Source of the DNA: Polynucleobacter sp. Latsch14-2
GTDB taxonomy: Bacteria; Pseudomonadota; Gammaproteobacteria; Burkholderiales; Burkholderiaceae
Direction of reading: 5' to 3'
DNA length: 64,000 bases
Assembly: GCF_018881925.1 (NCBI RefSeq)
Contig: NZ_JACVPL010000010.1
Location: forward strand, 25,346 to 89,345
Shown here: positions 46,223 to 56,787 of the stretch, one piece after another
Position numbering within the stretch: the stretch's first letter is position 1
Layout of the letters: every line of letters begins with the position of its first letter
The notes under the pieces: model-generated
What the model saw: the letters and a program-made list of their open reading frames with translations, nothing else
The model's database searches: none
Told to the model about the DNA's origin: nothing
Translations under genes and position numbers: made by a program

Positions 46223-47482
46223 TTGAAAGACAAAATAGTGACTTTCTTAAAAGATACATTCGCAAAGCTTAAGCAGCTTTGGGGACACTTGCTGCATCGC
46301 CTCAATCGTCGGGAAGCTGAAATTCGGAAGTCTTACTGGAATTTGGCTCCAGAGGATCGCGCACGTTTGCGGCTATTTTTAATCTGCACTTCTGTATTGA
46401 TGCTGGGTATTGTGATTGGCTTGGCTTTTAACGTCAATAGACCCGTTAAATTAGAGAAGTCTGATAAGAGTTTAAAAATTGAAAATACGGGTGCAATGGA
46501 GTTGCGCCTTCAAGGTGTTGAGCTGAATCCTAGTATTTACATTTTTCAAACCGCGGTCAGTGTAGCTGTACCTGTTGAACTGAATGTTCCTGGCCGCTTA
46601 GCATTTAATGCTGAAAAATCCAAAGTATTATCTGCTCGTGCTCCGGGAAGGGTGGAGCGTATTTATGCGTTCGATGGAGCAGAGGTGGAGATGGGCTCTC
46701 CGGTAATCGAGATGTATAGCCCTGAATTTATTTCAGCACAGCAAGAATATTTGCTCTCATCAAAAACAGCCAAAGTGCTTGAAAGTAGCAAAACCATGAG
46801 TGATTTATTGGGCGATGCTCAGATCACCCAGCAAGCTGCTGCCAATCGTATGCGTAACCTCGGTGCTGGTGATGGGGATATTAATCAATTGGAAAAAAGC
46901 GGCAAAACGCAATCGAATTTGATCATGCGTTCGCCGATCAAGGGCGTGGTTGTGAAACGTGGCGTCGAGCCAGGCGCTATTGTCAACGCCGGCGATGTGA
47001 TGGCAACCCTGGCAAACCCGAAAGAACTCTGGTTCCTCGGTAATATTTACGAACAGGATATTCGGAAGATTCAAAAAGGCCAAACCATGATTCTGCGCTC
47101 TGAATCTTATCCAGATAAAGAGTTCATTGCTAAGGCCAATTACATCGCTCCAGCAATTGATCCAGAAACCCATGCTTTATTGATTCGTTGTGATGTTGAA
47201 AATGCAGACGGCTTATTGCGCCCTGATATGTATGTCAGTGCTCGTTTAAAAACTGGAGAGGCTGAAGCAGTTGTCGTTCCGCAATCGGCAATTGTGCGTA
47301 TGCGTGAGATGCGCTACATGATTATTAAAACTGGCCCTGATACATTCCGTCGCTTTGCGGTAAAAGGTTACGACTTGGACGGCAAGCGATTTGCTGTAAC
47401 CGAGGGCTTAGAGCCTGGCATGCAAGTATTAACAGACGGCGCAGTTCTACTCAATGATCGTTTTGCGAAGCAGGAGGAGTAA
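46223..47482 (+). CDS. RND efflux periplasmic adaptor (CusB/CzcB type)
   Basis: Membrane-fusion protein linking the inner-membrane pump to the outer channel. 419 residues from a TTG start with AAGGAG upstream. A cytoplasmic N-terminal stretch rich in charged residues precedes one membrane helix (LFLICTSVLMLGIVIGLAF). The adaptor core has VEVPVELNVPG-like and SARAPGRVERIYAFDGAEV lipoyl halves around a helical hairpin (YLLSSKTAKVL...), then IMRSPIKGVVVKRGVEPGAIV. The long cytoplasmic head is unusual for CusB. Ends one base before the pump gene. Confidence 0.9.
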   Translation: MKDKIVTFLKDTFAKLKQLWGHLLHRLNRREAEIRKSYWNLAPEDRARLRLFLICTSVLMLGIVIGLAFNVNRPVKLEKSDKSLKIENTGAMELRLQGVELNPSIYIFQTAVSVAVPVELNVPGRLAFNAEKSKVLSARAPGRVERIYAFDGAEVEMGSPVIEMYSPEFISAQQEYLLSSKTAKVLESSKTMSDLLGDAQITQQAAANRMRNLGAGDGDINQLEKSGKTQSNLIMRSPIKGVVVKRGVEPGAIVNAGDVMATLANPKELWFLGNIYEQDIRKIQKGQTMILRSESYPDKEFIAKANYIAPAIDPETHALLIRCDVENADGLLRPDMYVSARLKTGEAEAVVVPQSAIVRMREMRYMIIKTGPDTFRRFAVKGYDLDGKRFAVTEGLEPGMQVLTDGAVLLNDRFAKQEE

Positions 47483-50400
47483 TTGAGTTTCGTAACCAAT
47501 TTCATTCGCGGGGTATTAGATAAGCGAGTCATTATCTTGTTTGCCGCCGGAGTGCTATTGGTTCTGGGCGCTTTCAGCCTGAAAGAATTGCCGATTCAGC
47601 CCTATCCCGGTGTTGCGCCGCTCACGATTCAAGCGATCTCACAGTGGCCGGGAAGAAGCACGACTGAAGTAGAACAGCAAGTCACCATTCCCGTAGAAAA
47701 TGCCCTAGCCGGTATTCCGGGTGTAAAAGCATTCCGTTCCGTGTCTTTATTTGGCTTATCGGTTGTGACTCTCAAGTTCAATGACAATGCCGATCCATTT
47801 AAAGTGCGTCAGATCTTTATTACCAATTTAGGTAACGTTACCTTCCCACCCGGTGTTAGTTCAAGCGTTAGCCCAGATTCAGATGCAACTGGTGAGATTT
47901 TACGTTACCAGGTCAAATCAGACTACGCCTCACCAACGCGGTTAAAGACGCTACAGGACTACGAGATTTACAAAGAACTGAAGCAAACCCCTGGCATTGC
48001 AGATGTTTCTTCTTTTGGCGGTAAGGTTCGCCAATATCAAGTGATTGTTAGCCCAGAGAGCCTTCAGTCTAAGGGCGTCACTGTTCCACAAGTCATTGAT
48101 GCTCTAACTAAAGCAAACGACAATACTGGCGGCGGCATTTTGCCTAGCGGTGAGCAGCAGTTCGTCGTTCGTGGGGTTGGCTTGTTGCGCAATCTGGATG
48201 ACATTAAACAAGTTGTGATTGCCGTCAATAAAGGTATGCCGATTCGCATTGGCGATGTTGCTGAAGTCAAAATTGGTAACGCACCACGCTTAGGCTTATT
48301 CCAATTTGATGACAATCCTGATTCTGTTGAGGGAATTGTGTATCTTCGCCGCGGCGAAAACGCCTCTGAAGTATTGGCTCGCGTGCGGGACAGAATCGCC
48401 AATATTAACGACCATATTTTGCCTCCTGGCATTGAAGTCAAGCCATTCTATGATCGTCAGGTTTTGCTCGATATCACCGTGGGTACGGTGAAGCACACCA
48501 TGTTCTTTGGTATCACCATGGTTTTGGCGCTTTTATATATCTTCTTGGGTAATTTAAGGGCTGCTGCAGTGGTAGCCGCCGTTATTCCTCTGGCGCTGTG
48601 TTTCTCATTTATTCAGATGTATATTTTTAATGTACCCGCAAATTTGATTTCTTTGGGTGCAATTGACTTTGGTGTGATCGTCGATGCTGCGGTGATTATT
48701 ACGGAGAACGTGATGCGCCATCTAGAAGAGGGCGGCAAACGTTTAAACCAAAGCATTATTTTGGCCACTAGCGAAGTACAGCGTGCCATGGTGTATTCCA
48801 CCAGCATCATTATTGTGGCCTACTCTCCGCTATTCTTAATGGGTGGCGTTGAAGGAATTATTTTTAAGCCCATGGCCTTTACTATGGGTTTTGCCTTAGT
48901 AGCCTCAATTATTTTGAGCCTTACTTTTTTACCGGCGGCTATTTCCCTTGCGTTCGGGGATAACTTTCACCATGAGCCTCCAAAGTTCATCACATGGATC
49001 CTGGCCCGTTACAAACCACTGTTACGAAAATGGATGGATCATCCGCGTCATGTGATCGCCGTATCTATTTTTATTCTTGGGGTGACTTTATTAAGTGCAA
49101 CCCGTTTAGGCACTGCTTTCTTGCCAACACTGGAAGAAAATAATATTTGGTTGCGCGTGACTTTGCCCAATACCGTTGATTTGGATTATTCAATCAAGGT
49201 TGCTAACCAACTCCGCGAAACTTTTATGAAGCAGCCCGAGTTAGAAAAGGTTGCCGTTCAAATTGGCCGCCCTGATGACGGCACAGATTCCACGGGGGTT
49301 TTCAATCAGGAGTATGGCCTATATCTGAAGGCCCCTGATCAAATGCCAAAAGGTTCTAGCAAAGCAATTTTGCTGGAGCATTTGCAAGCTGAGTTAAATA
49401 AAATTCCGGGTGCAAATTTCAGCTTCTCTCAATACATTCAAGATAACGTCAATGAGGCTTTATCTGGTGTTAAAGGTGAGAACTCCGTTAAGATCTTCGG
49501 CTCCGATTTGGATATCCTGAATCAAAAAGCACATGAGGTTGTTGCCGAACTAAAAAAAGTGCGCGGCATTGAGGATGAAAATATTCTCAAAGAGTTAGGT
49601 CAGCCGACCTTGAATGTCCAGATTGATCGTGAAAAGTCGGCACGTTACGGCGTTAATGTTGCCGATATTCAGACTGTCGTTGCCAATGCTATCGGCGGGG
49701 CTCCGATTTCTAATTTCCTGGAAGATGAAAAAACTTTCGGCATTGCTGTCCGCTTAAATGAATCTAGTCGCAATGACATTCCTGATGTTGCGAATTTATT
49801 AATTGATACTCCTAATGGTCAGAAGGTGCCGCTGGGCATGGTTGCAAACGTTAAACTTTCCGATGGCCCATTCTTTATCTACCGTGAAGCAGGGAAGCGT
49901 TATATCGCTGTAATCTTTAGTGTCCGCGGCCGAGATCTGGGTAGTGCTGTCGAAGATGCCAAGTATCTCGTTGAAAAAAATGTTGCTTTACCTACCAATT
50001 ACACGATTGCCTGGGATGGTCAATTTAATCAAATGAAGGCTGCCCAACAAAAGCTGATGGTCATTATTCCATTGACACTTTTGGCGATTTTCTTCTTATT
50101 GGTTACCGCCTTAGGTAACACCCGCGATGCGACCATTGTTTTGATTAATGTTCCATTTGCGGCCATTGGCGGCATTATTGCCTTGCATCTAGGCGGCGAA
50201 ACCCTGAGTATCTCTGCGCTCTTCGGCTTCTTATCCTTGTTTGGTATTGCAATTCAGGATGGTGTGATTTTAATTTCTTATATTAATAAAACAGTGGCAG
50301 AAGAGCACGGCGCCATGAAAGACACCATGGTTGATGGCGCTGCTATGCGAGTTCGTCCAGTACTCATGACGGCGATGCTTGCAGGCTTAGGTCTTTTGCC

Positions 50401-50560
50401 TGCTGCTTTATCTCATTCGATTGGCTCTGAGGCACAAAGACCATTGGCTTTGGTAATTGTAGGTGGTATGGTAACTACAACCATTCTGACACTCTTGGTT
50501 CTGCCGGTGATTTATGCCTCACTCAGAGGTCGTGGCAAACACCAAAAGAGCCTTGTCTAG
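47483..50560 (+). CDS. Heavy-metal-type RND efflux pump (CusA/CzcA family)
   Basis: Inner-membrane proton-driven pump, 1025 residues, 12 helices and two large periplasmic loops. Helix 4 carries the heavy-metal-subclass triad Asp395, Asp401 and Glu408 ([18 protein letters not shown]), spaced exactly as in CzcA, so divalent or monovalent metal export is likely. N-terminus [15 protein letters not shown] and [22 protein letters not shown] are family standards. TTG start with a strong GGAGGAG. No CusF, regulator or sensor kinase gene adjoins. The metal cannot be deduced with confidence. Confidence 0.93.
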   Translation: MSFVTNFIRGVLDKRVIILFAAGVLLVLGAFSLKELPIQPYPGVAPLTIQAISQWPGRSTTEVEQQVTIPVENALAGIPGVKAFRSVSLFGLSVVTLKFNDNADPFKVRQIFITNLGNVTFPPGVSSSVSPDSDATGEILRYQVKSDYASPTRLKTLQDYEIYKELKQTPGIADVSSFGGKVRQYQVIVSPESLQSKGVTVPQVIDALTKANDNTGGGILPSGEQQFVVRGVGLLRNLDDIKQVVIAVNKGMPIRIGDVAEVKIGNAPRLGLFQFDDNPDSVEGIVYLRRGENASEVLARVRDRIANINDHILPPGIEVKPFYDRQVLLDITVGTVKHTMFFGITMVLALLYIFLGNLRAAAVVAAVIPLALCFSFIQMYIFNVPANLISLGAIDFGVIVDAAVIITENVMRHLEEGGKRLNQSIILATSEVQRAMVYSTSIIIVAYSPLFLMGGVEGIIFKPMAFTMGFALVASIILSLTFLPAAISLAFGDNFHHEPPKFITWILARYKPLLRKWMDHPRHVIAVSIFILGVTLLSATRLGTAFLPTLEENNIWLRVTLPNTVDLDYSIKVANQLRETFMKQPELEKVAVQIGRPDDGTDSTGVFNQEYGLYLKAPDQMPKGSSKAILLEHLQAELNKIPGANFSFSQYIQDNVNEALSGVKGENSVKIFGSDLDILNQKAHEVVAELKKVRGIEDENILKELGQPTLNVQIDREKSARYGVNVADIQTVVANAIGGAPISNFLEDEKTFGIAVRLNESSRNDIPDVANLLIDTPNGQKVPLGMVANVKLSDGPFFIYREAGKRYIAVIFSVRGRDLGSAVEDAKYLVEKNVALPTNYTIAWDGQFNQMKAAQQKLMVIIPLTLLAIFFLLVTALGNTRDATIVLINVPFAAIGGIIALHLGGETLSISALFGFLSLFGIAIQDGVILISYINKTVAEEHGAMKDTMVDGAAMRVRPVLMTAMLAGLGLLPAALSHSIGSEAQRPLALVIVGGMVTTTILTLLVLPVIYASLRGRGKHQKSLV

Positions 50561-50570
50561 ACTATTGAAT

Positions 50571-51365
50571 ATGATTAACACTCCTAAACCACATATTCTG
50601 ATTTCAAATGACGATGGTTATTTGGCGCCTGGGTTGTTGGCCTTAGTGAATGCGATTCGTCCCTTAGGGCGTGTGACCGTGATTGCCCCTGAGCAGAATC
50701 ACAGTGGCGCTTCAAATTCATTAACGCTTTCACGCCCACTCTCGATTCATCGAGTAGCAGGTGGCGAGCGCGACGGGTTTATTTTCATTAATGGCACACC
50801 AACAGATTGTGTTCACGTTGCCATGACGGGCTTTTTGGATTCCAAGCCTGACCTGGTGATCTCTGGTATTAACCAGGGTGAGAACATGGGTGAAGATGTA
50901 CTGTATTCAGGAACCGTTGCCGCTGCTGTAGAGGGTGTGATGTTTGGTGTCCCTGGCATTGCTTTTTCTCAAATTGATCGTGGCTGGGCTCGCATTGATG
51001 ATGCGGCTAAAGCTGCACATGACATCGTGGCGCAAATGCTCGTATCTAATCTTGCTCAGCACCATAACAGTACGGCATCATTACTAAACGTTAATATCCC
51101 CAACCGTCCTTATGCTGATTTGTATCGCTGGAAAGTCACTCGGTTGGGTAATCGCCATCACTCTCAGCCCGTAGTGGTGCAAAAAAATCCACGCGGTGAA
51201 GAGATTTATTGGATCGGCGCTGCGGGGCATGCCAAGGACAATTCAGAAGGCACGGACTTTCATGCAATAGATGATGGCTATATTTCAATTACCCCAATGC
51301 AATTGGATTTAACCCACCACGCCCGCTTAGCAGCGATGCGTAGCAATGGTTGGGATCGCGGTTGA
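50571..51365 (+). CDS. surE: 5'/3'-nucleotidase SurE
   Basis: Metal-dependent nucleoside monophosphate phosphatase linked to stationary-phase survival. 264 residues from ATG 50571. Metal ligands are Asp14-Asp15 in [11 protein letters not shown]; the HSGASNSLT and [23 protein letters not shown] segments complete the active site. Overlaps the downstream pcm, the same surE-pcm-nlpD order as in E. coli. Confidence 0.96.
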   Translation: MINTPKPHILISNDDGYLAPGLLALVNAIRPLGRVTVIAPEQNHSGASNSLTLSRPLSIHRVAGGERDGFIFINGTPTDCVHVAMTGFLDSKPDLVISGINQGENMGEDVLYSGTVAAAVEGVMFGVPGIAFSQIDRGWARIDDAAKAAHDIVAQMLVSNLAQHHNSTASLLNVNIPNRPYADLYRWKVTRLGNRHHSQPVVVQKNPRGEEIYWIGAAGHAKDNSEGTDFHAIDDGYISITPMQLDLTHHARLAAMRSNGWDRG

Positions 51366-52018
51366 AGTCGGCTGCTGAGAGATTTGCCGGTCATCGGCAG
51401 GCATTGGCGGATAAAGTGCATGCTGCGGGTATAAAGCACATTAAAACTTTAGAGGCGATTGCCACAGTGCCAAGGCATGCTTTTATGGATCCTGGAATGC
51501 ATCCACAGGCTTACGAAGATACTGCATTGCCGATTGGTCACCAACAAACTATTTCTAAGCCCTCAGTAGTAGCGCGCATGATTGAACTGTTGCATAAACC
51601 CAAGCAAAAGTTGGGCAAAGTATTGGAGATTGGCACCGGCTGTGGCTACCAAGCAGCCGTCTTGAGTTTGTTGGCTGATGAGGTGTATTCGGTTGAGCGG
51701 ATTCGGCCATTGCATGACATGGCTAGGGCAAAACTGCGACCATTTCGGATCAACAATCTGCGCCTCATTTATGGCGACGGTATTTTGGGTCTTCCGCAAG
51801 CAGCACCTTTTGATGCCATCATCTTGGCAGCGGCAGGTTTGGGTATTCCGGACGCCTTACTGGATCAGTTAGCAATAGGAGGGCGCCTGATCGCCCCAGT
51901 TGCTAAAAGCGAGAAAGAGCAGCAATTGGTGATGGTGGAGCGTATGAGCTCCCAGCGCTACCAAAGAACTGTGCTGGACGAGGTCTTTTTTGTCCCCTTA
52001 CAATCAGGGGTAGTATGA
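51362..52018 (+). CDS. pcm: Protein-L-isoaspartate O-methyltransferase
   Basis: Repairs isoaspartyl residues in ageing proteins using S-adenosylmethionine. Motifs: [19 protein letters not shown] near the substrate site, SAM motif [17 protein letters not shown] and the later DAIILAAAG. Start uncertain: TTG 51362 overlaps the surE stop (TTGA) and gives 218 residues; TTG 51350 gives 222. The stop overlaps the nlpD start (ATGA). Confidence 0.92.
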   Translation: MKSAAERFAGHRQALADKVHAAGIKHIKTLEAIATVPRHAFMDPGMHPQAYEDTALPIGHQQTISKPSVVARMIELLHKPKQKLGKVLEIGTGCGYQAAVLSLLADEVYSVERIRPLHDMARAKLRPFRINNLRLIYGDGILGLPQAAPFDAIILAAAGLGIPDALLDQLAIGGRLIAPVAKSEKEQQLVMVERMSSQRYQRTVLDEVFFVPLQSGVV

Positions 52019-52764
52019 AAACCATCTTTAGTCCCCTCGTAAAATCCCTAGCGCTTTGCACCTTGGTGGCATCGATATTTGCTCTGGTGGGTTGTGCCAC
52101 TACGCCGAGAGCTAAGCCGGCCAATGTCGTTGACCGAACTGCTAGCGCGAGCGAACCAGCTCCACCTGGCTACTATCGCGTCAAGAAGGGTGATACCTTG
52201 GCGCGGATCGCCTTAGACCACGGCCAAGCCCCGCGCGATGTGATTGCTTGGAACAAATTAGCAAACCCAAATCAAATTGAGGTCGATGATCTTATTTTGG
52301 TGCAGCCGCCAGCTGGCTCTCAAACGGCGGTTAAACCCCTTAGCAAACCTATTGATGTTGTCAAGCCTAAAGAAGCTGTACCCGTAACAGAAATGGTGGC
52401 TGAGCCAGGTATACGTTTATCTTCTCCAGCAAAAGGCAAGGTAACGGGCGAGTTCAGCGAGGCTAATAAAGGGATTGATATCGCCGGTAAAGTTGGTGAT
52501 CCTATCCAGGCCGCAGCTGATGGCAAAGTAGTTTATGCAGGCAATAGTTTGCGTGGCTATGGCAACTTGGTCATCATTAAGCATGACAACACCTACCTTA
52601 CTGCCTACGCCCATAACAGCAAGCTCCTAGTAAAAGAGGGTGATGCAGTTCGTAAAGGTCAAAAGATTGCTGAAATGGGTGATACCGATACAACGTCACC
52701 CAAACTTCACTTTGAGTTGCGTGTTAATGGTAAGCCAGTAAATCCAACGCCTTACTTGCAATAG
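52015..52764 (+). CDS. nlpD: NlpD-type murein hydrolase activator lipoprotein
   Basis: Outer-membrane lipoprotein (lipobox LVGC, Cys27) that activates an amidase during cell separation. A LysM domain ([19 protein letters not shown]...) binds peptidoglycan. The C-terminal M23/LytM domain is degenerate: the usual HxxxD begins NKGIDIAGK and the HxH is KLHFELR, so zinc ligands are lost, exactly as in NlpD and EnvC. 249 residues. Overlaps pcm by four bases. Confidence 0.94.
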   Translation: MKTIFSPLVKSLALCTLVASIFALVGCATTPRAKPANVVDRTASASEPAPPGYYRVKKGDTLARIALDHGQAPRDVIAWNKLANPNQIEVDDLILVQPPAGSQTAVKPLSKPIDVVKPKEAVPVTEMVAEPGIRLSSPAKGKVTGEFSEANKGIDIAGKVGDPIQAAADGKVVYAGNSLRGYGNLVIIKHDNTYLTAYAHNSKLLVKEGDAVRKGQKIAEMGDTDTTSPKLHFELRVNGKPVNPTPYLQ

Positions 52765-52789
52765 CTTTTTAGTTAGCCGCAATCCCTCG

Positions 52790-53611
52790 ATGGCAACCGT
52801 CCTCGTCTTTGATATTGAGACCATTCCTGATGTAGCAGGATTGCGACGCCTTGAAGACTTTCCGGAGTCGATGTCTGATGGCGAAGTTGCAGCCCAAGTA
52901 ATGGCTGATCGCGCCGCCAAAACTGGCAGCGATTTTTTGCCCCTCTATCTTCAACGCATCGTAGCAATTTCTTGCGTAATTCGGAGAACTACTAAAGATG
53001 GCTTACCCCAAATTAGGGTAGGCACCCTGGGCAATGCACAAGATGATGAGAAGGTTTTGATACAGGCATTCTTTGATTTAATTGAAAAATACACGCCGCA
53101 ATTGGTCTCATGGAATGGTAGCGGTTTTGATTTACCAGTCTTGCACTATCGCGCCTTAGCAAACCAGATTCAAGCACCGCGTTATTGGGAGATGGGCGAG
53201 AGCCAAGAAAATGATAGCCGTGAATTTAAATGGAACAACTACATTAGCCGCTATCACATGCGTCACATTGACCTGATGGACCTCTTGGCTAAATTTAATG
53301 GTCGGGCCAATGCGCCATTAGATGGCTTGGCAAAGCTGTGTGGCTTCCCAGGGAAAATGGGCATGGATGGTAGTCAAGTTTGGCCTGCTTATCTTGACGG
53401 CAAGATTGATGACATTCGCCGTTATTGCGAAACCGATGTAGTTAATACTTACCTGATGTATTGTCGCTTTCAGTTGCTGCGTGGCGGCTTCTCGCTAGCC
53501 GAATATCAAGAAGAAATTACTTTTGTGAAGGCGTATTTAGAAACACAATCTAAAGAGCCTAATGGGGCTCAATGGCAAGAATATCTTCAAGGCTTTGCTC
53601 CCAATGCGTAG
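52790..53611 (+). CDS. PolB-related 3'-5' exonuclease
   Basis: Predicted DEDD exonuclease of the group related to the exonuclease domain of family B polymerases, 273 residues. Motif I is VFDIETIPD, motif II WNGSGFDLPVL and motif III YCETDVVNTY (YX3D, so DEDDy type). The rest has DLMDLLAKFNG and FPGKMGMDGSQVWPAY, typical of this group. It overlaps rlmD by eight bases. Role in DNA or RNA processing is presumed. Confidence 0.88.
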   Translation: MATVLVFDIETIPDVAGLRRLEDFPESMSDGEVAAQVMADRAAKTGSDFLPLYLQRIVAISCVIRRTTKDGLPQIRVGTLGNAQDDEKVLIQAFFDLIEKYTPQLVSWNGSGFDLPVLHYRALANQIQAPRYWEMGESQENDSREFKWNNYISRYHMRHIDLMDLLAKFNGRANAPLDGLAKLCGFPGKMGMDGSQVWPAYLDGKIDDIRRYCETDVVNTYLMYCRFQLLRGGFSLAEYQEEITFVKAYLETQSKEPNGAQWQEYLQGFAPNA

Positions 53612-55031
53612 GGGGGATAAGCCAGTCAATATCGTAGTGACTGAGCCAATACAGATTGAATCTCTTGATCTAGATGCCCAGGGGATAGCACGCCTAGCGC
53701 CCAATGAGGAAGAGCTTGCACAAGGACATAGCGGTAAGGTGGTTTTCATTCAAGGCGCCTTGCCAACCGAGTTGGTAACGTATGTTGTCACTCGTGAGAA
53801 AGCGCGTTTTAGCAAAGCCAAAGTACTAACAATACTCAAGCCTGCAGTGTTCAGAGCTGAACCCAAATGCAAGGCTTTTGGAGTATGTGGCGGTTGCACA
53901 ATGCAACACTTAGATATTCGAGCGCAGGTTGCGATGAAGCAGCGCGTCCTAGAAGATGACTTACAGCATATTGCGAAGATCAAACCAGAAGAAATCCTGC
54001 GCCCCATGGGAGGTCCTGCCTGGGAATATCGGCATCGTGCACGCTTAAGTGCGGTGAACCGCTCCATTAAAAAAGGCACAGTACTGATCGGATTCCATGA
54101 GGGTAAGAGTGGCTATGTGGCCGATATGACCGCTTGCGAGATATTGCCTAAGCATGTGTCTGATCTATTGCCCGCAATGCGCATTTTGGTAATGGGTTTA
54201 TCCATTGTCGATCGCATGCCGCAAATTGAAATAGCCGTAGGCGAACCCGAAGATCCGAATTCTACTGATCCTAAAAAATCTAAACCAGTTACTGCTTTGG
54301 TGTTTCGTAACTTAATGCCCCTCACTGAAAATGACGAGCAGTTGTTGCGAGATTTTGCAGATCGGCATCAAGTCTGGATTTGGTTGCAACCCAAGGGCAT
54401 AGAAACTGTAGCGCCTTTTTACCCGCAGACCGGCAAGCTTTGTTATCGATTGCCCGAGTTTGAAATCGAGATGCCATTTAAGCCGGCAGACTTTACCCAG
54501 GTAAATCATTTGATGAATCGGGTATTGGTCAGCAGGGCGATTCGTTTGTTAGAAGTCCAAGCAAGCGATCGCGTGTTGGATCTTTTTTGTGGCATTGGCA
54601 ATTTCACTTTACCGCTAGCTAGAAAAGCAAAAAGCGTCATGGGTATCGAGGGATTGGAGAGTTTGACGACTAGGGCAAAAGAAAATGCTGAACATAATCA
54701 GCTTTGTGATAAAGCCAGTTTTATGCAAAGTGATTTGTTTGCAGTGACAGCAGACTCCATTGCATCGTGGGGAAAAGCAGAGAGATGGCTGATGGATCCA
54801 CCTCGCGAAGGGGCGATGGAAATCTGCAAGGCTTTGGCTGATTTACATGCCAAGCAGGATCCCTTATTGCCGGACCGTATTGTCTATGTTTCTTGCAACC
54901 CGAAGACCTTGGCGAGAGATACTGAAATCTTGTGCCACCATGCAGGCTATACGCTTAAGGGTGCTGGAATCATCAATATGTTTCCCCATACATCCCACGT
55001 AGAATCTATAGCAGTCTTCCAAAAGCCCTAA
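53604..55031 (+). CDS. rlmD: 23S rRNA (uracil-5-)-methyltransferase RlmD
   Basis: Methylates U1939 (E. coli numbering) of 23S rRNA. 475 residues from ATG 53604, inside the end of the exonuclease gene. A TRAM-like N-terminus is followed by Fe-S ligands in CKAFGVCGGCTMQH and a later Cys (TACEILPKH), then SAM motif DLFCGIGNFTLPLA, DPPREGA and the catalytic region YVSCNPKTLARD. HTSHVESIAVF ends the protein as usual. Cys-to-substrate chemistry is known for the family. Confidence 0.93.
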   Translation: MRRGDKPVNIVVTEPIQIESLDLDAQGIARLAPNEEELAQGHSGKVVFIQGALPTELVTYVVTREKARFSKAKVLTILKPAVFRAEPKCKAFGVCGGCTMQHLDIRAQVAMKQRVLEDDLQHIAKIKPEEILRPMGGPAWEYRHRARLSAVNRSIKKGTVLIGFHEGKSGYVADMTACEILPKHVSDLLPAMRILVMGLSIVDRMPQIEIAVGEPEDPNSTDPKKSKPVTALVFRNLMPLTENDEQLLRDFADRHQVWIWLQPKGIETVAPFYPQTGKLCYRLPEFEIEMPFKPADFTQVNHLMNRVLVSRAIRLLEVQASDRVLDLFCGIGNFTLPLARKAKSVMGIEGLESLTTRAKENAEHNQLCDKASFMQSDLFAVTADSIASWGKAERWLMDPPREGAMEICKALADLHAKQDPLLPDRIVYVSCNPKTLARDTEILCHHAGYTLKGAGIINMFPHTSHVESIAVFQKP

Positions 55032-55193
55032 ATTTAGCTTCGTCTCCCAATCCTGCTAGATTTAGCGCTATTTTGGTGCTACAAGTATTATTGCGGTGCA
55101 ATATAACAGCAAGCCAGTCTTATATAAGAGTAGATTGAGGTTGTGCAGAGTGGCAGTGCTGCTAACGATTTCATTAACGAATGGGAGTGCACC

Positions 55194-55274
55194 ATGAAAG
55201 CCTCAGATAGTTTTGCAATCTTATTGGTATTGATTGCGCTGTCTTATGCGGTAAACATGTTTGTTGCCAACTGA
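55194..55274 (+). CDS. Possible 26-residue membrane peptide
   Basis: ATG frame preceded by GGGAG six to eight bases upstream. The peptide begins MKASDSFAILLVLIALSYAV and ends NMFVAN: a single hydrophobic helix with one Lys at the start. It stands alone in the 336-base gap between rlmD and the BI-1 gene, ahead of a shared terminator. Expression is unproven; layout fits small stress-induced membrane peptides. Confidence 0.5.
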   Translation: MKASDSFAILLVLIALSYAVNMFVAN

Positions 55275-55305
55275 TTTATTCAGACAAGAGCAAGTAAAGA
55301 CAGGT

Positions 55306-55331
55306 AGAAAAAAGGCGCCCGCAGGCGCCTT
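55306..55331 (-). terminator. Intrinsic terminator of the BI-1 family gene
   Basis: Hairpin AAGGCGCC, loop CGCA, GGCGCCTT (55312-55331). Read on the minus strand it is followed by TTTTTT, ending the BI-1 gene; it may also stop the plus-strand peptide gene. Confidence 0.85.
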
Positions 55332-55367
55332 ATGAGAGCAACAATAAAGGCTGTTGCTTGGTCTGTC

Positions 55368-56069
55368 TTAGTCTCTATTGCCGCCAACAATACCGAGTAA
55401 TGCGAGCAAATTAGTGAAAACGTTGTACACGTCCAAGTAGATCGCTAAAGTTGCCATGATGTAGTTAGTTTCTCCACCATTGATGATGCGTTGCACATCA
55501 ACCAAGATAAATGCGGAGAAGATGGCAATAGCTAGGACCATCACAGTCAGCATCAAAGCAGGTAATTGCAACCAGATGTTAGCCAAAGACGCGACGATCA
55601 AGAGTAATACGCCAACCATTAACCATTTGCCCATGCCAGCAAAATCACTCTTGCTGACAGTAGCAATCGTTGCCATTACTGCAAAGATGGCGGCAGTGCC
55701 ACCAAAGGACAGCATGATCAGTGCAGCGCCATTGCTATAACTATTTAGGGTGTAGCCAACTAAGCGAGACATCATGATGCCCATGAAGAAGGTAAAGCCT
55801 AATAGCAAGAGAACGCCGATGCCGGTCTCTTTATTCTTCTCAATCGCCCAGAAAAAGCCGAAGGCTACTGCCATGAAGACAATAAAGCCAATAAATGGAC
55901 TACCTGCAAAAAGGGTGAACCCCATTGCTACGCCAAGCCAGGCACCAATGATGGTCGGAACCATGGAGAGTGCGAGTAGGGCATAGGTATTGCGAAGTAC
56001 GCGGTTGCGTACTTGGAGGGCGCTAATCGAGCCGGTTTGGCCAAAGCCGTAAGAGTTGAGATCGCTCAT
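55368..56069 (-). CDS. Bax inhibitor-1/YccA family membrane protein
   Basis: A 233-residue inner-membrane protein with seven helices, of the BI-1 family that includes YccA, a modulator of the FtsH protease, and pH-sensitive calcium-leak channels. The family end EVYNVFTNLL-like (here IYLDVYNVFTNLLALLGIVGG) with the two C-terminal acidic residues and DVQRIINGGETNYIMAT are clear. A strong AAGGAG lies before the ATG. Exact role here unknown. Confidence 0.92.
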   Translation of the reverse strand: MSDLNSYGFGQTGSISALQVRNRVLRNTYALLALSMVPTIIGAWLGVAMGFTLFAGSPFIGFIVFMAVAFGFFWAIEKNKETGIGVLLLLGFTFFMGIMMSRLVGYTLNSYSNGAALIMLSFGGTAAIFAVMATIATVSKSDFAGMGKWLMVGVLLLIVASLANIWLQLPALMLTVMVLAIAIFSAFILVDVQRIINGGETNYIMATLAIYLDVYNVFTNLLALLGIVGGNRD

Positions 56070-56224
56070 ATGGACTCCTTCTTTTTAAGTAAACACATAA
56101 GCCCACAAAGGGCTGTTGCTAGTAAGTATAGACAAAACAGCCTAAATTCAAGGGTCTAATTGAAAGGACTACAAGTCATGGGGTTATACCTTGTAAATTC
56201 AATGGCTTAGGACTGATTTTATAA

Positions 56225-56252
56225 GGGTAAATACCCTCAGCCGTTGTATAAT
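56225..56252 (+). promoter_or_regulatory. Putative ndk promoter
   Basis: A perfect TATAAT at 56247-56252 lies 78 bases before the ndk ATG. The -35 is poor, but GGGTAAATACCC (56225-56236), a perfect inverted repeat, occupies that place and may be an activator or repressor site. Confidence 0.45.
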
Positions 56253-56329
56253 TCGGGGGTCGTTGAATTGGGAGAGGCTTACTAAACCCTTTTTGACTAA
56301 TACCTTTGAAATCACTACTGGAGTTTTGC

Positions 56330-56755
56330 ATGGCTATTGAACGCACCCTTTCTATTATCAAACCCGATGCTGTAGCTAAAAACGTTATCGGCAAAATTTA
56401 CGACCGTTTTGAATCTGCTGGTTTGAAGATTGTTGCCTCCAGAATGGCGCATTTATCTCAATCTGAGGCTGAGCAGTTTTATGCCGTTCACGCAGCCCGC
56501 CCTTTCTTCAAGGATTTGGTGAGCTTCATGATTTCTGGTCCAGTGATGATTCAAGTATTGCAAGGTGAAGGCGCCATTGCTAAGAACCGTGATTTGATGG
56601 GCGCTACCGATCCTAAGAAAGCTGACGCTGGAACAATTCGTGCCGACTTTGCTGACAGCATCGATGCTAATGCTGTTCATGGATCTGACGCTCCTGAAAC
56701 TGCTGCTGTGGAAATCGCATTCTTTTTCCCCGGCATGAATGTTTTCAATCGTTAA
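56330..56755 (+). CDS. ndk: Nucleoside diphosphate kinase
   Basis: Transfers phosphate from ATP to other nucleoside diphosphates via a phosphohistidine. 141 residues from ATG 56330, the usual length. The N-terminus [12 protein letters not shown] and the active site [10 protein letters not shown] with His117 are exact. First gene of the ndk-rlmN-ispG-hisS-yfgM-bamB-der run, an order conserved in many beta- and gammaproteobacteria. Confidence 0.97.
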   Translation: MAIERTLSIIKPDAVAKNVIGKIYDRFESAGLKIVASRMAHLSQSEAEQFYAVHAARPFFKDLVSFMISGPVMIQVLQGEGAIAKNRDLMGATDPKKADAGTIRADFADSIDANAVHGSDAPETAAVEIAFFFPGMNVFNR

Positions 56756-56787
56756 TTCGAAACCTATTTACTAAATAAGTAGGCGCA

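Noticed and set aside
48064..48441. A 125-codon minus-strand frame inside the RND pump gene
   Set aside because: It is the shadow of a highly conserved coding region and has no ribosome-binding site.
52015..52764. Active M23 zinc endopeptidase
   Set aside because: The zinc-binding histidines are replaced (N in place of the first H, K before LHFE), matching the non-catalytic NlpD/EnvC activators.
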